A stretch of DNA of 64,000 nucleotides, taken from positions 37,949,824 to 38,013,823 of the forward strand of contig CM038725.1 of NCBI GenBank assembly GCA_021613375.1, given 5' to 3'. Below are positions 1 to 12,482 of the stretch, piece by piece (positions within the stretch are counted from its first letter, which is position 1; every line of letters begins with the position of its first letter). Below the pieces are notes generated by a model. The model ran no database searches. It was not told the origin of the DNA and saw only the letters and a program-made list of their open reading frames with translations. The position numbers and the translations under genes were made by a program. This stretch comes from Megaleporinus macrocephalus. Its lineage: Eukaryota; Chordata; Actinopteri; Characiformes; Anostomidae.

Positions 1-215
1 AGCCGGGGTCAATCAGAGGATTACAGTCACTGTCTCTATACAGGGTCGACCAGAGAAGGACGGTCACTCGCCCTCTCATCCCAGGTTCAACCAGAGGAGG
101 ATGGTCACTTTCTCTCTAGATGGGGTTGACCAGAGAAAGACAGTCACTCTCTCTCTACCCAGGGTCGACCAGAGGAGGGCGATCACTCTCTCTCTGTATG
201 CGGGGTGGATCAGAG
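1..215. repeat. Minisatellite, about 41-bp unit, five copies
   Basis: About five diverged copies of a unit built on 'gaccagaggagga' followed by 'cagtcactctctctct'. The array runs off the left edge of the window. The core motif also occurs once in the dispersed repeat at 10558-10745 (reverse orientation), so the array probably grew by tandem expansion of part of that repeat family. Confidence 0.8.
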
Positions 216-475
216 GAGGACAGCTTCCCCCTTGAGCCTGGGTTCCTCTCAAGGAGTGAGGGAGTGTATTCTGCTACTGTTGCCTCTATCTTGCTCTAGG
301 TGGACTTGGACCTAGATATCCTTTCTCTTGTTTATTTTTATGCATGGACTCTCTTATTTCTTCCCATCCTTCTCTTTGTTCCCTCTTTGCTTTCATAAAC
401 AGCTTTTCTGTAGAGCTGCTTTGAGACAGAAAAAGGTTGTAAAAAGCCCTCTAGAAATAAATGTCGATTGATTGA
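216..475 (+). repeat. Dispersed fish repeat ending in a 'gagctgctttgagaca' motif
   Basis: The segment ends with 'gtagagctgctttgagaca', a 'gttgtaaaaa' stretch and a short 'tgattgattg' tail. Related copies lie at 13983-14158 (+) and 10558-10745 (-). The family looks like a short non-coding interspersed element common in otophysan fish; its class cannot be assigned from these copies. Confidence 0.6.
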
Positions 476-621
476 TTGATTTTGATTGATTGAAGAAAAA
501 GAGGGTCTCAGTGTGTTAAGGACACTGTCAAATATTTGTAAAACACCCATCATGGTATTGGAAACACCATTATTAGTACTATAAATTACATAGTATAAAA
601 TCGAATGCTGAATGTGGAAGT

Positions 622-1338
<717 letters not shown>

Positions 1339-2116
1339 CTACTAAACATTGCTCTTGGTGGAACGTCCTGACATGCCTATTAGAGTTCCTTTAAGCTGGG
1401 TAGGGGGGTACAGAGGAAGACCTGGAGGACGACACAATTAATTTCTGAAAGAAAAAAAAAGAAAAATTACTTGATGTGCTTATGGATTTCAGTTCAATTA
1501 TTGACATTTAATATTGAAAGAAATCTATACACAACCTGATTTGAATTAAAATTCGGCCTGAAAACCTTGGAAAAAAACCTTGGTTATGCCAAGCCTGCCA
1601 AGGAAAGGAAATTCTGCCAAGGACAACGTTGTGTGGCCTTGAAGTTTGATGGGTGCTGGACACAGATAAGCAACTAGTGTCCTTAAACTTTTTTTTAAAG
1701 AAAAGGAGACTACTTCAGTTTAAATATAATGGTGTCAAATGATGACTTGTGATGTCATAAATTGTATTACATAAAAAATGGAAAAACCCAGGTTTGGACT
1801 TAATGGTGGTTTCCACAAAGTGGACTCATATTATAAACTATGAGCCTTCTGTAAATCTGTGCCAGTGATCTTCGAGAAGACTTTAAGAAGGCATTCTCCA
1901 ACAATGAATAAAGAAACTGCTATTTTCCTTCACATAGTCTTCTAGAAATCTTTTGGATTATTTCTAGTTATTTTAATTTGATTTTGCCAATAGCTCTAAA
2001 TGTAACAAAGTTACGAAGAAATGATAAAATGTAGTCTGGTACAAATCATACGAGCTCCTCTCATATCACCTGAACATGTACAGTAGTCAATAACCTAATC
2101 ATCCAAACTCTTCAAA

Positions 2117-2990
2117 TATACACTGAACAAAAAAGGTAAACACAACAACTTTGTTTTTGCATCCATTTTTTATAAGCTGAACTTGAACATCTAAGACTTT
2201 TTCTATGTACACAAAAGGCCTTTTACTCTCAAACATCATTCACAAATTTGTCTAAATCTGTGTTAGTGAGTGGCCTTTCATTGTGGCCAGCCTAAGGCAC
2301 ACCTGTGCAGTAATCATGCTGCCTAGTCAGCATCTTGACATGCCACACCTGTAAGGTGGATGGATTTAGTGATGGCTAGATGAAGCCTCTTGAAGTACTA
2401 AAGCTTTCCCTCCAGGTGATTCAAAAAAAGGTTAATTTCTCAAAGCTTCATGTGCACACGAACCAAAATGGCCAAGATGTTAATTGCCATTTCATCTATT
2501 TGTGATGGCCTCTTGGAACATTGCCAGCATGGGAATAAACACTGCCAAGTATATACATAATACACCTTAAATCCATTTAATGTGGTTCATTAATTTGTCC
2601 TTCTAATCTGTTTATGATTGTGTGGGTAACGCTAACAGAGCTCTGGTAATTAGAAAATCCAGCCAGTATGATTTTACTCAGTAAATAAATCCAATAGGAC
2701 GTGAGATGTTTATATTAACTGTTGCAGTGGTTTAAGAGATGGAACAGTGATTGCCGGGTGACATGATTCATTTTTTAAGAAACAATAAATCACGCCAATA
2801 CTCGAACCACATTCTGAACCAGCGAGGCCTCAGACATCATCAGTGACGTCACTCGCCCTTAACAAAGCAAGCCTCGATATGTGCTTCATAAACAGGCTCC
2901 TGGATTTCTCGACACAAGCTCCTAAGCCTCAGTATTATTTGCCCATCACTAGATAGATTATCTCAGCAAAGGAGAAGTGCTCACTAACTG
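2117..2990. mobile_element. Tc1-type MITE, interrupted by a hAT MITE
   Basis: The left part (2117-2366) starts 'cactgaacaaaaaagg' and reads through segments typical of the palindromic Tc1-like fish MITE ('aagactttttctatgtaca', 'gtgttagtgag', 'cacacctgt'). The sequence resumes at 2952 with 'gattatctcagcaaagg', the expected continuation, and stops near 2990, so the second arm is truncated. Family assignment is from memory of fish repeats. Confidence 0.6.
2367..2951. mobile_element. hAT-type MITE with 8-bp target duplication
   Basis: A 585-bp segment with inverted ends TAGTGATGG and CCATCACTA. It is flanked by gatggatt (2359-2366) and gatagatt (2952-2959), a 7/8 match that fits the 8-bp duplication made by hAT transposases. 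Removing the segment and one duplicate restores the host MITE sequence, which supports the boundaries. No coding capacity. Confidence 0.7.
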
Positions 2991-3442
2991 TAGTTCTACC
3001 TGTCTTGGATAATGTAGCATAGAGGTTCGGGTCTGGGCGTTGTCCAATGTGGACCCAAGTCGATAAACTACTGAGAAGGATTAAAATGTGAAAGTGTTTA
3101 TTTTAAGAGGTATGTGGCGCAGTAAAGTCACAGACCAACCACGTGTGCTGTAAGATCACCAAAGGCGCTCCTTAGCCAATCAGATCTGTGCAGATTCGAG
3201 GGTGCAGCGTGTACAGAGTGAGAAGCAGCAGTCGGAGAATAAAGCGAGTCTGAGAAAGAATAAAGTCGGCGACGAAAACAGACTATGTTTATTCTTCTTA
3301 CAGACAGCTCCAAACCAAAGTTAAAAAGATGACGAGTGCTTTATTTACTTTTTTTTATAAATAAACAATTTAAGATACTCTTTTTTTCAAAAGCATTGTT
3401 TTTTTAACTTAGCTCTTGTTCTTACTTGAAGTAAGGAAAAAC

Positions 3443-3444
<2 letters not shown>

Positions 3445-3485
<41 letters not shown>
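3445..3485. repeat. (ATT)n microsatellite
   Basis: Perfect or near-perfect ATT tract of about 13 units inside intron 1 of gene A. Confidence 0.9.
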
Positions 3486-3486
<1 letters not shown>

Positions 3487-4007
3487 GCATATAATACAAC
3501 GGTTTGTGTTATTTGTTTGTCTTTCAGATACTGATGATATACAATGCTGATACGAGGCTACTTCAGGATACAGCACTGATAGAAATTATGACGGTTTGGA
3601 CCTTGGCCTGAGGAAATTTTCTCTAACTGGACCTTACTGAATTTTGATTAAATACTCTTTATGTAGCACATCAGTTACTAGCTCTACATTAATTACAGAT
3701 ATAGCTTCAATGTATCTTTATACACATTGTTTTATAAGTGAATGATCTGCTGTATGTGTTCAAACTGACTATAGAGCAGATAGTCATTGTACATAAAGAT
3801 CATCTTTACCTTTATTTATTAAATATATTCTGGTTCAGCAGCAGCAGCTCCCAATACTCAGCTCTGGTCTGAATGAAGCTGCTTCTGTGTGTCTGATCTA
3901 CTTTAAAGAACATCAGATCTTATGTTCAGAACTCAGATGTGTCTCCAGCTGTTTGTCTCAGAGTGAATGAAGAACAATGAGTGTTAAAGTGTAGGACAGC
4001 TTCCTAC

Positions 4008-4170
4008 CTTCAATTGTTCAGCTCTGCTTTCTGTTCCTCCAACAACACTGTCCGAGCGCGGAGGAGGCGTGGACTGCTGATGACCATCACACGATCTTCT
4101 GCTTCTCCACTTTAGAGCAGATGAAGAAAGTTATAATTACGGATTTAGCGCCACCACCTGGCCTGGAGCG
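4008..4170 (-). promoter_or_regulatory. Shared promoter and non-coding exon 1, gene A
   Basis: Reverse-strand copy of the block found before seven of the eight ZNF genes. In gene direction it has CCAGGTGGTGGCGCTAA (complement near 4144-4164), an 'agaagatcgtg'-like segment, 'ccacgcctcctccgcgctcgg', 'tgttgttggaggaacagaaa', and ends 'gaag' at a gtaggaag donor. No ATG lies in the exon and no TATA box is seen. The exact start site is unknown. The oxygenase stop codon is only about 0.5 kb upstream, so the two genes are head-to-tail. Confidence 0.75.
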
Positions 4171-4692
4171 GCTTCATGCTGAAAACACGTGGTCACGGGC
4201 GTTATTTTAAATAGCACCCGTATTCAGTCAACGTAACACACAAGAAGACACAGCATCTGTTGAAATGATTAATTCACCACACTGAATAATATACATCATG
4301 TCAAGGTAGCATTTTAATGCATGTAGAAAGTTATTTTGCTCCATTTGGTCACAACACACTTCTCAAAAAACAATCAGTAAAACAAAGGGAGAAAAGACAC
4401 ATTTCATGATAATAAATTCAAAAATAAAACCAAAAGCATAGCAGAGCATTACAATCACGTTACAGCTACAGGTTTTGTACTCCCACTCTCTGTTCTTTAA
4501 TGATTATACTTCAATGCAAAGTTTGCAAGTCAAGTCAATATTAATCAAATATGTTACTTTATGTTTATTATATGTTAATCAATAATACGGCTGGTTCTAT
4601 AGTTGGTCCTTAATAAAAACATAATACTCAGGACTAAATAAAAGAATGTTGGATGACATTAATTTTAGATCAAACGACACTTAACAGCAATT

Positions 4693-7600
4693 CTAGTTTC
4701 TGCCATAAGAGTCCTTCAATTTTGCCATAAGATAATCCAGAGACTTCACTGGAGGATATTTGTTTGATCCATCACAACATGTTATGATGGCCTCGTCGTC
4801 AGGCTGCACGAAGAAAGCCAAACTCTGCCGCGTGCTTGAGTCACCAACAGGGGGCAACAAAACCCTGTGGACCTGAAAGTACACAGCAGAAAAGATGCTT
4901 AACTGAAATATACCGATAATTACTAAATATTTGTATCAATCAATTCCACCAGAAATGCTTTATTTGATTTAGTTTTAGGCTTTAAAAAAGTACGGATATT
5001 TACAGCAGACACAAACACATCGCTGGTCCACCTCTGCATCAAGTCACCGATGTTGATCAGAGCAGTTCCAGGAATGCTTGGAACTGAGATATAGTCCCCT
5101 TTACGGCTCAAGACCTAAAGGAAACAAAGGTCAACCAAACCACTATTAGTGTGAACAGTTCATAAGCAGCAAAGCTGTTTATTACAGCCATTATGTAATG
5201 GGACGGGGTGTGGGAGGAGCCAGGTGCAAAGATGGAAATCCAAAAATAAAGGGTTTTATTAATAAAAAAAGGAGGGTCTGCTCAGCACGAAGGCATGAAA
5301 ATGCATTATTTGTGACGTAAAAGCTTTTATGACAATGTAGAAAATAAAGAAGGGAAGGAAAAAAAGAAGACAGCCATGCAACTACGACCTGAATTTAAAC
5401 CCACTATTTCTGTGTTGACAGGCGTGAGCCTTTACCACTACGCCACTGGGGGGTACTCTTGCTACTGACATCGACAAACAAGGGGTATGTGACAACGGTG
5501 TGCCTCAAACAAAGGGAGAATAACTTTGTTTAGATGTTTAGGCTTTCTTTTTTTTGTTTTTGGGATTGTATTTGAACCCTATTTTCTTTGGGGGTTTTTT
5601 CTGTTCCGTAGAGTGACCGTTTACCAGTCACAAAGTGCGAGGGTGTGACAGTCACCTGTGGGACTTCTGGTCTTTAATGGGCGGCCTCCCAGGTGCTGTC
5701 AATTTGTTGTCAATACTTTAGAAACAAATACATCACAGGTATGTTTGTAGGAAAAGAGAAGGAACAGCATATGATGAAATACATTGCCAAGTGTTAATCA
5801 TGGGACCAAGATTTTTACCCTTACATTTTTTAAAAAGGTGTCTACATTACCAGTCCTGTCCCTTTCCTTCCTCACCTGCAGGCCACCCTCAAGGCTCTGG
5901 AAGACGAGAGTGATGCTGCCATAGTCAGAATGTTCCCCACAGCGGACCTGACCTTGCTTTACACTCTCGCTCTTCACTGGAGGGTAGTAGAGAGAACGCA
6001 GGGTACTGCGATTCTCCTCACCTTTATGTCAACAGAAACACATTTTAGAACCTCGCCCTCAATCTGTATTCGCACAAACGAAGAGAAAATATTTTCCAGT
6101 AGTAAAAGTTTCAGTTAGTCAAGAAAGCAGCAGGAAGAAATTGTATAAAAAAATCCAAAAAGCTTTAACATGTTAGTTTCACTTTCAGTTTATTATAATT
6201 GAAAACGACCTTTTATATGAACTACAAAACACTAAGACAATGGTTTGGCTATAGGTAATATAACTAGCGTGAGACTACTTTGCAAATTTTAATTGTGCTT
6301 TTATTTGACATGTTGATAAGTGATAGTGAGCATCTCAGTGTGTCGTCTAGCTTGGCACAAAAAATAATGCTGGTGGCCTTCCACTATGCTTACAATCTTG
6401 GAGCAGAGTAGGGTCAAGAGTTATTATTAAAAAAAGTATAAAGTACCTTGGGATATGTTTAGATTGTCGAAGCAATGCTATTTCCTATGTTGGATTATGG
6501 TTATGTAACATGTTCTGTCTATGGTGTATACCGCCTTTGCCTGATGATGCTGGGACTGGCTCCAGCCCTCCTGTGACCCTGACTAGTGGGATAAAGCGGA
6601 AGATAATGGGTGGATGGATGGAAGAATGATCTTATATCGCTCTTATATCTGTAGATTCTGAATAACATCATCCAAACTGCTTACGCTCCTGGATCATGAA
6701 GGTGATGGTAAAGGTAAAAAAACCCTGGACAGGCCACCAGCCCATCACATCAGTCCATGCATTCACACATGCGCTCACAACTATGGGCAATTCAGAATCA
6801 CCAACTGGCCTAACTGCATGTCTTTGAACTATGAGTGGAAACCAGAGAACCGGAAGGATACTCACAGAAAGGCTGAATATAATTGGAAAACTCATCAGGT
6901 TCTAAGAGTTCAGGAAAATCTACTTTTAGTTACAGAGAACTAGTGAACTGGAATTACAGGAATCCTTAAAGGTTCACTCACGGATGTAACATGAACATTT
7001 AAATCTTTTAGTCTCTGGCTGCCTCTAAACCCTTACCCTTACACAGCCTAACACTTTTTATTTAGTTTTGTTATAGCCTAACCCCTCATGACCTCTGAAT
7101 CCTCTTAGTGCCTTACTAGTCCCATATACATACAACTACATCCTTCTTGGTCTTCAGTATATGCCTTATGTTCTCATATACTATATGAATTAAGCACAAA
7201 TCAGAGATAATTATCACTTGCCATTCAGATATTTGCTTTACAGTTTGAGTAGGTTACCACTGCATAATTGAGACACTGCTGTCCTTGATTCAAAGATTAG
7301 GTGTCTATAACCAATTTTGACAATTTTTGTTATCCCTATTGTGACTGAATTAAAAAAGAAATTGAAAATGATCAACAAAGTACAGAGTGTGTGTGTGTGT
7401 ATGAAAGCATGCAAGCATGTTACACATCATTCAGCTTACGTCCAATGAGACTGTGTGCTTTGAGAAAAACATCAGGCTTTATGCCCAGGCTAAGAGCCAT
7501 CACTCTGAGCACTCGGCATGAAAGCTCCACACAGCGCTGATAGAAGGACACTTGGATGGTGCAAAAATCATTTGATGGCCATTCCTAAGAAAGAAAGCAA

Positions 7601-10600
7601 AAGTGAGAAATCCTATGAATTAACAAATGGGTTTATTTCAACATTTATTTCAACATGGGGCCGTCATGGCTTGAAGGATAGGGATCCGGTCTTGTGACCG
7701 GAAGGTCGCCGCTTCGATCCCCGGGATCCCCCAGGCCACGACTGAGGTGCCTTTGAGCAAGGCACCTAACCCTTACTGCTCCCTGGGCGCCGTGGATAGG
7801 GCTGCCCACTGCTCCAGGCACATGTGCTCACTGCCCCCTAGTGTGTTCACTGGTGTGTGTAAATGTGGGTGTTTTACTGCACAGATGGGTTAAATACAGA
7901 GGTCAAATTCTGCTGTGTGCAAAATCACATGTGGCTAATTTGAGTGTCTAAATTATTTTGGGGCAGTCGTGGCCTGAAGGATAGGGATCCAGTCTTGTGA
8001 CCAGAAGGCCGCCGGTTCGATCCCCGGGACCGGCAAGTCATGACTGTAGTGCCCTTGAGCAAGGCACCTGACCCCAACTGCTCCCCGGGCACCATGGATA
8101 AGGCACCTGCCCACCACTCCGAGCACATGTGCTCACTGCCCCCTAGTGTGTATGTTCACTAGTGTGTGTATATGTGGGTGTTCCACTGCACAGATGGGTT
8201 AAATGCAGAGGTCAAATTCCACTGTGTGCAAACACATGTGGCTAATTGTAGTTCTACATTCTTCTTCTTCTTCTACATTTAAAAACTCTGCAGCAATGCC
8301 AGTGTTGTGTGGTAAAATATAAGCTAATTACAATATCTGTACGTTGAGAAGTGATGTTAAAAGCTTCTTTCAAGTCCTCTGGACGGCGCAGGTTCAATCT
8401 GTAGAAATATGTACAATAAAAGTTAGACTAATTTGAATAACCAACAATGCCTCATAAGAGTTGAATCATCATAATACAGTTGTAGAAAGGCTACCTTTCT
8501 TTTCCTAATGAGATCCAGCCATGATGTAGGCTGTTTGGAAAGCTGCCGCGACTGAAGAGTCTTTTCTCCTCTTCAGGAAGCAGAAAGAATTTCTTAGAAA
8601 CAGCCATGACACGATCCACCTACAGAAATCATGTAAAGTTTTTGTTTTTAAAGTCCAAGATTCCAGTTTGTAATGCTCCAATGTAGTTTTTACAGTTTTA
8701 CTTCTTCTCCTTCTTCCTATTATCATTATTCTTTATATTCTTGTCTAAAATTATTTAACTAGATCAAACTGTAAATCAGATGGTTAATTATTCTTTACTT
8801 AAATAAACAAACAAAATGGCAGTAGGGCCAAACATGGGATTTATTACAGTGTACCATACTGTAAATGGAGTTGAAGTAGTGAGAGTTTGTTTAATGTTTT
8901 AATCTTCACTATGTTCACTTGTCACTGGGTCTAGGGCTGTGTGAAGTGGTTTACAGGAAAGGCATCAATAAATTGGTGACATGGATGCAGTTTTTATTCT
9001 TTCTGCATTTAGCATTGGCTTAATAGAGAGTGAAAATAAATAAATAGATTGGTAAGTTCAGCCTCTTTTGAAATGTTCAAGTGCATAACCATAAGTGCAT
9101 ACCATAAACCCCTACACAGAACCTTATATAATATACCAGAACAGCAGGCCTGTTAGGGGAAAGTCTGGTGAATGTTGAGTTTGTGAAACTGTAATTTTTA
9201 CTGTAACTGTTTCTTGATTTTTCCACTGACTGACTGAACAAAACAAGAGTCTACACATGGGAAATACACAAAGCAACGAACCACAGTAAAATTTGCTAGC
9301 AATTCAGAGTTTATTTGGCTTTAACTTCATAATGCAGCACAAATAATTGTACATTTTATTAGTCCTGCTTTGTTTATTTAGATGATATCCTTCTCAATGG
9401 AAAATCAGTCCATTGGGATGGAAAAAGCTTGGTCCCAGATTTTTTGAAAACTTGAACAGTCCTGAATTGGTCTCTCACTTTTTTTACTGTTGCATTTTTT
9501 CTGATTAAAATGACAATCATAATCTATAAAACATGTATTTAAATTAGCAAAAATGTTATTATATATCTGATTGCTCCATACATTTTATTGCATTCAACTA
9601 AATAAAATGTTAAAAAGTTGACCAGATTCTCAAACTAAGTGTCACGCCCTGCCCTTTTTCTTTCTGTCTAGGTTCTTGTTTACATTCCCTTCTCCTGGCC
9701 ATTTGCTAATGTTTTGTTTTGGTCATGTGCTCCTTCCTGTCTCTGCCCACATGTCCTTCTATTCTCTGTTTCCTGTCTCTTCTTATAACCTCTGTTTTCT
9801 CCCTGTCTTGGTCTCTTGGCCGTTCATTGATGTCTGTAGTGATGTTTCTGTCAGTTGTTCCCATGGGTTTTCTTGTTCATGTTCCTTTCTGTTAGTATGT
9901 TAGTTAATCAGTACAGTTGTATCACCGTAGACTTCAATAAAAGATCATTTTTTTGCATGTGTATCCACCTCTCCAGTTTCCCACTCTGTTACACTAACAA
10001 GGCTGATTGTGTAATGTTTGACAGATCTATTCTTATCAATCACTCATTCATGAATATAACTTTGCAACATGCAGTAACAAATGGGCCTACCTGTACCATC
10101 CACAAACCATAAACGAGCTTGCGCATGCTTTTGTTTTCTTCTGTTTGATGCTGTTAAGTTTCATATATAGAACAGGTAAATACAGTGGTATAGAATTATA
10201 TGAGGCAATCAAATGCAAATACAAATTTTCAAAAAAAAGTTCTACTAAGTCCAGCAATTTCTATAGAATCAGATTGTTATTTTCCATCAAAAATAAGCTG
10301 CTACATCTTAAAAATAACTTCTTGTTAGCTTTCCACAATGGTGTTCTAGACAGGCCACTGACACACAAAAATAAGGACATTTAAACCCTTTTTAAATTTT
10401 CAAAAAATCAGCCTACTCAATTGAAACCTGGTTTCATTGACTGTTTTGTCAGGTTTTAAAGTTATAAGCTTTGGAAATTAATATTTCTTAAGTGTAATAT
10501 TGACTGATTTTGGCAGCGAGAATCTGAATTCTCAATTCAGGGCTAACCAAGTGCACATCAAGTCAAGTCAAGTCAAGTTTTTTTATATAGCGCTTTTTAC

Positions 10601-11178
10601 AACGATGTTGTCTCAAAGCAGCTTTACAGAGTTTTGAAAATAGACAGTTACAACATATATCCCCCAGTGAGCAAACCAGAGGCAACAGTGGCAAGAACAC
10701 CTCCCTCAGACTGGAGGAAGAAACCTTGGGAGACCCATCCTCCTCTGGTCAAAACACCATTGTTTGCAGGAGTATGGTAATGCACTACAGAGTTAAAGTC
10801 TTGCTAACAACTGAGGAAAGTGAAAGTAAGAGAAAAACTTTACTCTGATAGCCAACAATAATATTTTATTCCCATAAAGAATATTGAACTGGAAAACCAG
10901 AGAGCAACTGAACTTTTAAGCTTTTTGTGAAACTGTAAAAAAGAAACCATTTCTTTCTACTTTCCTTTAACCATGACAGAACGCTTCTTAACACTGGCCC
11001 AAGCTGATGATAGAACTCTCACCTCATCCTGATCTATTCCACTGTTCTTCAGATAAACAAAGCCCACTTCGGTAAAGGCCCTTCTGACTTCTTCACAGAG
11101 CTTCTGCAGCTCCTCGTTGGATATGTCTTTAACCCCGAGTTTGTATGCTTCAAAGTCGATGATCGGTATTGTGTCCAT
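4693..11178 (-). CDS. 2-oxoglutarate/Fe(II)-dependent oxygenase, isopenicillin N synthase-like, 7 coding exons
   Basis: Coding exons read from the reverse strand: 11023-11178, 8495-8619, 8332-8398, 7440-7584, 5876-6021, 5004-5114 and 4693-4872. All have GT-AG borders and join in frame to 930 nt (309 aa plus stop), about the usual family length. The protein starts MDTIPIIDFEAYKLG; the frame is closed by a stop upstream of this Met. The family motif H-x-D is H195-S-D197, the distal iron ligand is H252, 54 residues intervene, and R265-x-S267 fits the 2-oxoglutarate-binding RxS. It should be a cytosolic non-haem iron oxygenase; the substrate cannot be told. Related fish proteins are described as UPF0676/isopenicillin N synthase-like. 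The 5' UTR begins after an acceptor at 11250-11251 and carries an out-of-frame upstream ATG (11241-11243). A possible AATAAA lies near 4564-4569. Donor choice of exon 3 (after 8332) was set by reading frame and is the least certain border. Confidence 0.9.
5372..5455 (-). mobile_element. tRNA-derived SINE head
   Basis: On the reverse strand the segment reads like a tRNA-type pol III head: an A box TGGCGTAGTGG matching TRGYNNARNNG, then a B-box-like GGTTTAAATTC about 45 bp on. It lies in the last but one intron of the oxygenase gene. The element probably extends beyond the head on both sides (about 5200-5660), but its ends were not resolved. Confidence 0.5.
6520..6850. repeat. LINE 3'-end-like fragments in opposite orientations
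   Basis: 6535-6625 reads 'cctgatgatgctgggactgg' and ends in a 'gggtggatggatgga' tail, the forward form of a common fish retroposon end. 6715-6850 carries the reverse form ('acaggccaccagcccatc', 'ctgcatgtctttgaact'). Related pieces occur at 12483-12600, 34800-35060 and 45235-45330. Intronic to the oxygenase gene, no coding potential. Confidence 0.5.
7656..7940 (+). mobile_element. tRNA-derived SINE, copy 1
   Basis: The head 'ggggccgtcatggcttgaagg' carries a box-A-like stretch, with a degraded box B 'gcttcgatcc'. The body has 'cactgccccctagtgtg' and ends 'cacatgtggctaatt'. An almost parallel second copy begins 19 bp after this one ends. The family is familiar from otophysan fish genomes. Lies within an oxygenase intron in antisense orientation to that gene. 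The body contains CTGCCCCCTAGTGT (7831-7844), whose reverse complement fits the CTCF consensus at 13 of 14 positions. Confidence 0.8.
7959..8247 (+). mobile_element. tRNA-derived SINE, copy 2
   Basis: Second copy of the SINE in the same orientation, with a well preserved box B (GGTTCGATCCC) and the same terminal 'cacatgtggctaatt'. The two copies differ by several substitutions and small indels, so they look like two insertions or an old tandem duplication. The CTCF-like core is at 8136-8149. Confidence 0.8.
9640..9993 (+). mobile_element. Probable solo LTR
   Basis: 354 bp starting TGTCACGCCC and ending TGTTACA, i.e. TG...CA termini with short inverted ends. An AATAAA-type signal sits near the 3' end ('caataaaagatc'). 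It is flanked by ctaag (9635-9639) and ctaac (9994-9998), a 4/5 match for a 5-bp integrase duplication. The pyrimidine-rich interior has no real coding capacity. No internal retrovirus-like genes are present nearby. Confidence 0.55.
10558..10745 (-). repeat. Dispersed fish repeat, reverse copy
   Basis: Reverse-orientation copy of the repeat at 216-475, preceded by a 'caagtcaagtcaagt' simple tail. It contains the 'gaccagaggaggatgg' motif in single copy, which is the core of the minisatellite at 1-215. Confidence 0.65.
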
Positions 11179-12482
11179 GTTGGGGAACGTCTTCTGTGCA
11201 AACTGCTAGTTATGGGCTCAGAGTACAGCAGCCGTCTGTTCATGTTTACCTAAAAGAGAGTGAATTGTGCAATAATTAACCTTACAATAATCAAGGTCCA
11301 CAATTAGTTAGAGATAAACCAGGGCATTGATTCATGATGTAACCGGAGACACTCAACATAAAGGGAATCATTTACTTCATAAATTCCTTAAAAAAAACAC
11401 TGAACACACCATTACTGCAAATCCTCTAACCAAGGACGGATTAAGGATAGTCTGGGCCCCTGGGCAAAGAGTTCAAGGGCCCTCTAATGGTATGTCCTGC
11501 TCTTCTCTAGGGCCCACTGATAGGGGCTCTCATAACCAGAACCCTCTAAAATGATGCCCCCCTCTTTTCTAGGACCCCTAATAGCCAGAAGTCGAAGTTA
11601 GAGCAGTGCTACAGCGCCTCGTCCAAAAGCATGGTTATGGCCCCCAAGGCCTCTTAACCTCAAGGGCCCCTGGGCGCTGGCCCCACTGGCCCGGTCAGTA
11701 ATCCAGTCATGCCTCTAACCACAGGCAGTGATGAACTAGGTCAACATTTAAACCCACACTTATCCAGGTAATGATTCAACATTAGTACACTTTCCCACTA
11801 AATAGAAAAATCCACGGTTATGCACTACAATTCACCATTATCATCATCACTTTTATTTTTTATCACGCCTTTCCCGGGATCAGGGTCGCTTTACAATTAA
11901 AACATAAACATTAAAGTACAGCTAAGAACACTGATAACATAATAAAAACAAGTATGTTTTAACAGAGACTTAAATGTAGGTGGAGAATATGCATCCCAAA
12001 TAGACTTGGGAAAAGAATTTCACAATTTGGGAGCTCCTATGCTAAACGATTGACTACCCAAGGAGGTGAACCTAAACCTTGGTATATAAAGCAGCCCCTT
12101 TCATTTGAGTAAGTTCAATAAACAGGTGATTCTTCAATTAGGAGAACTTTTACGAACTTTCATGTTTTATGTATTAAAAAGATCAATCATTGCATCACCA
12201 CAAAAAGGCACACCAAAATAATTATGATTTCCATTTTTTATAATGATTTAAACATCAGTATTTAGCTACTTTGGCATTGTCCCCAACCCAGACTTTAAAA
12301 CTTCTGAGCTCCAATAAAATGCTGAAAAGTGATCAATTTATAAAAAACATCACAATATGAGTTTCATAAAAACTTAAAAAGAAACAAAATATACTGTTTA
12401 GCTTCATATTTGTACAACCTATGCATATTTTTGAGCAATATATTATCATCCCCAACATTATTGTCATTACCGCAACAGTGTA

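Larger units (their letters stand above)
1445..4007 (-). other. Intron 1 of zinc-finger gene A
   Basis: Non-coding interval between the shared gtaggaag donor (reverse strand, 4001-4007) and the acceptor before 1444. It holds a nested MITE pair (2117-2990), an (ATT)n tract and, at about 3660-3850, sequence homologous to intron 1 of gene D. The stretch 3010-3320 has repeat-like character (paired AATAAA motifs, TTATTCTTCTTA) and might be an LTR fragment, but no boundaries were found. Nothing else is recognised. Confidence 0.7.

Noticed and set aside
3128..3313. 61-codon reverse frame near 3.2 kb
   Set aside because: It falls in repeat-like DNA in the intron of ZNF A and has no recognised domain.
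7656..8247. tRNA genes
   Set aside because: The box A/B-like sequences belong to SINE heads: no full cloverleaf is preserved and both are followed by the same SINE body.
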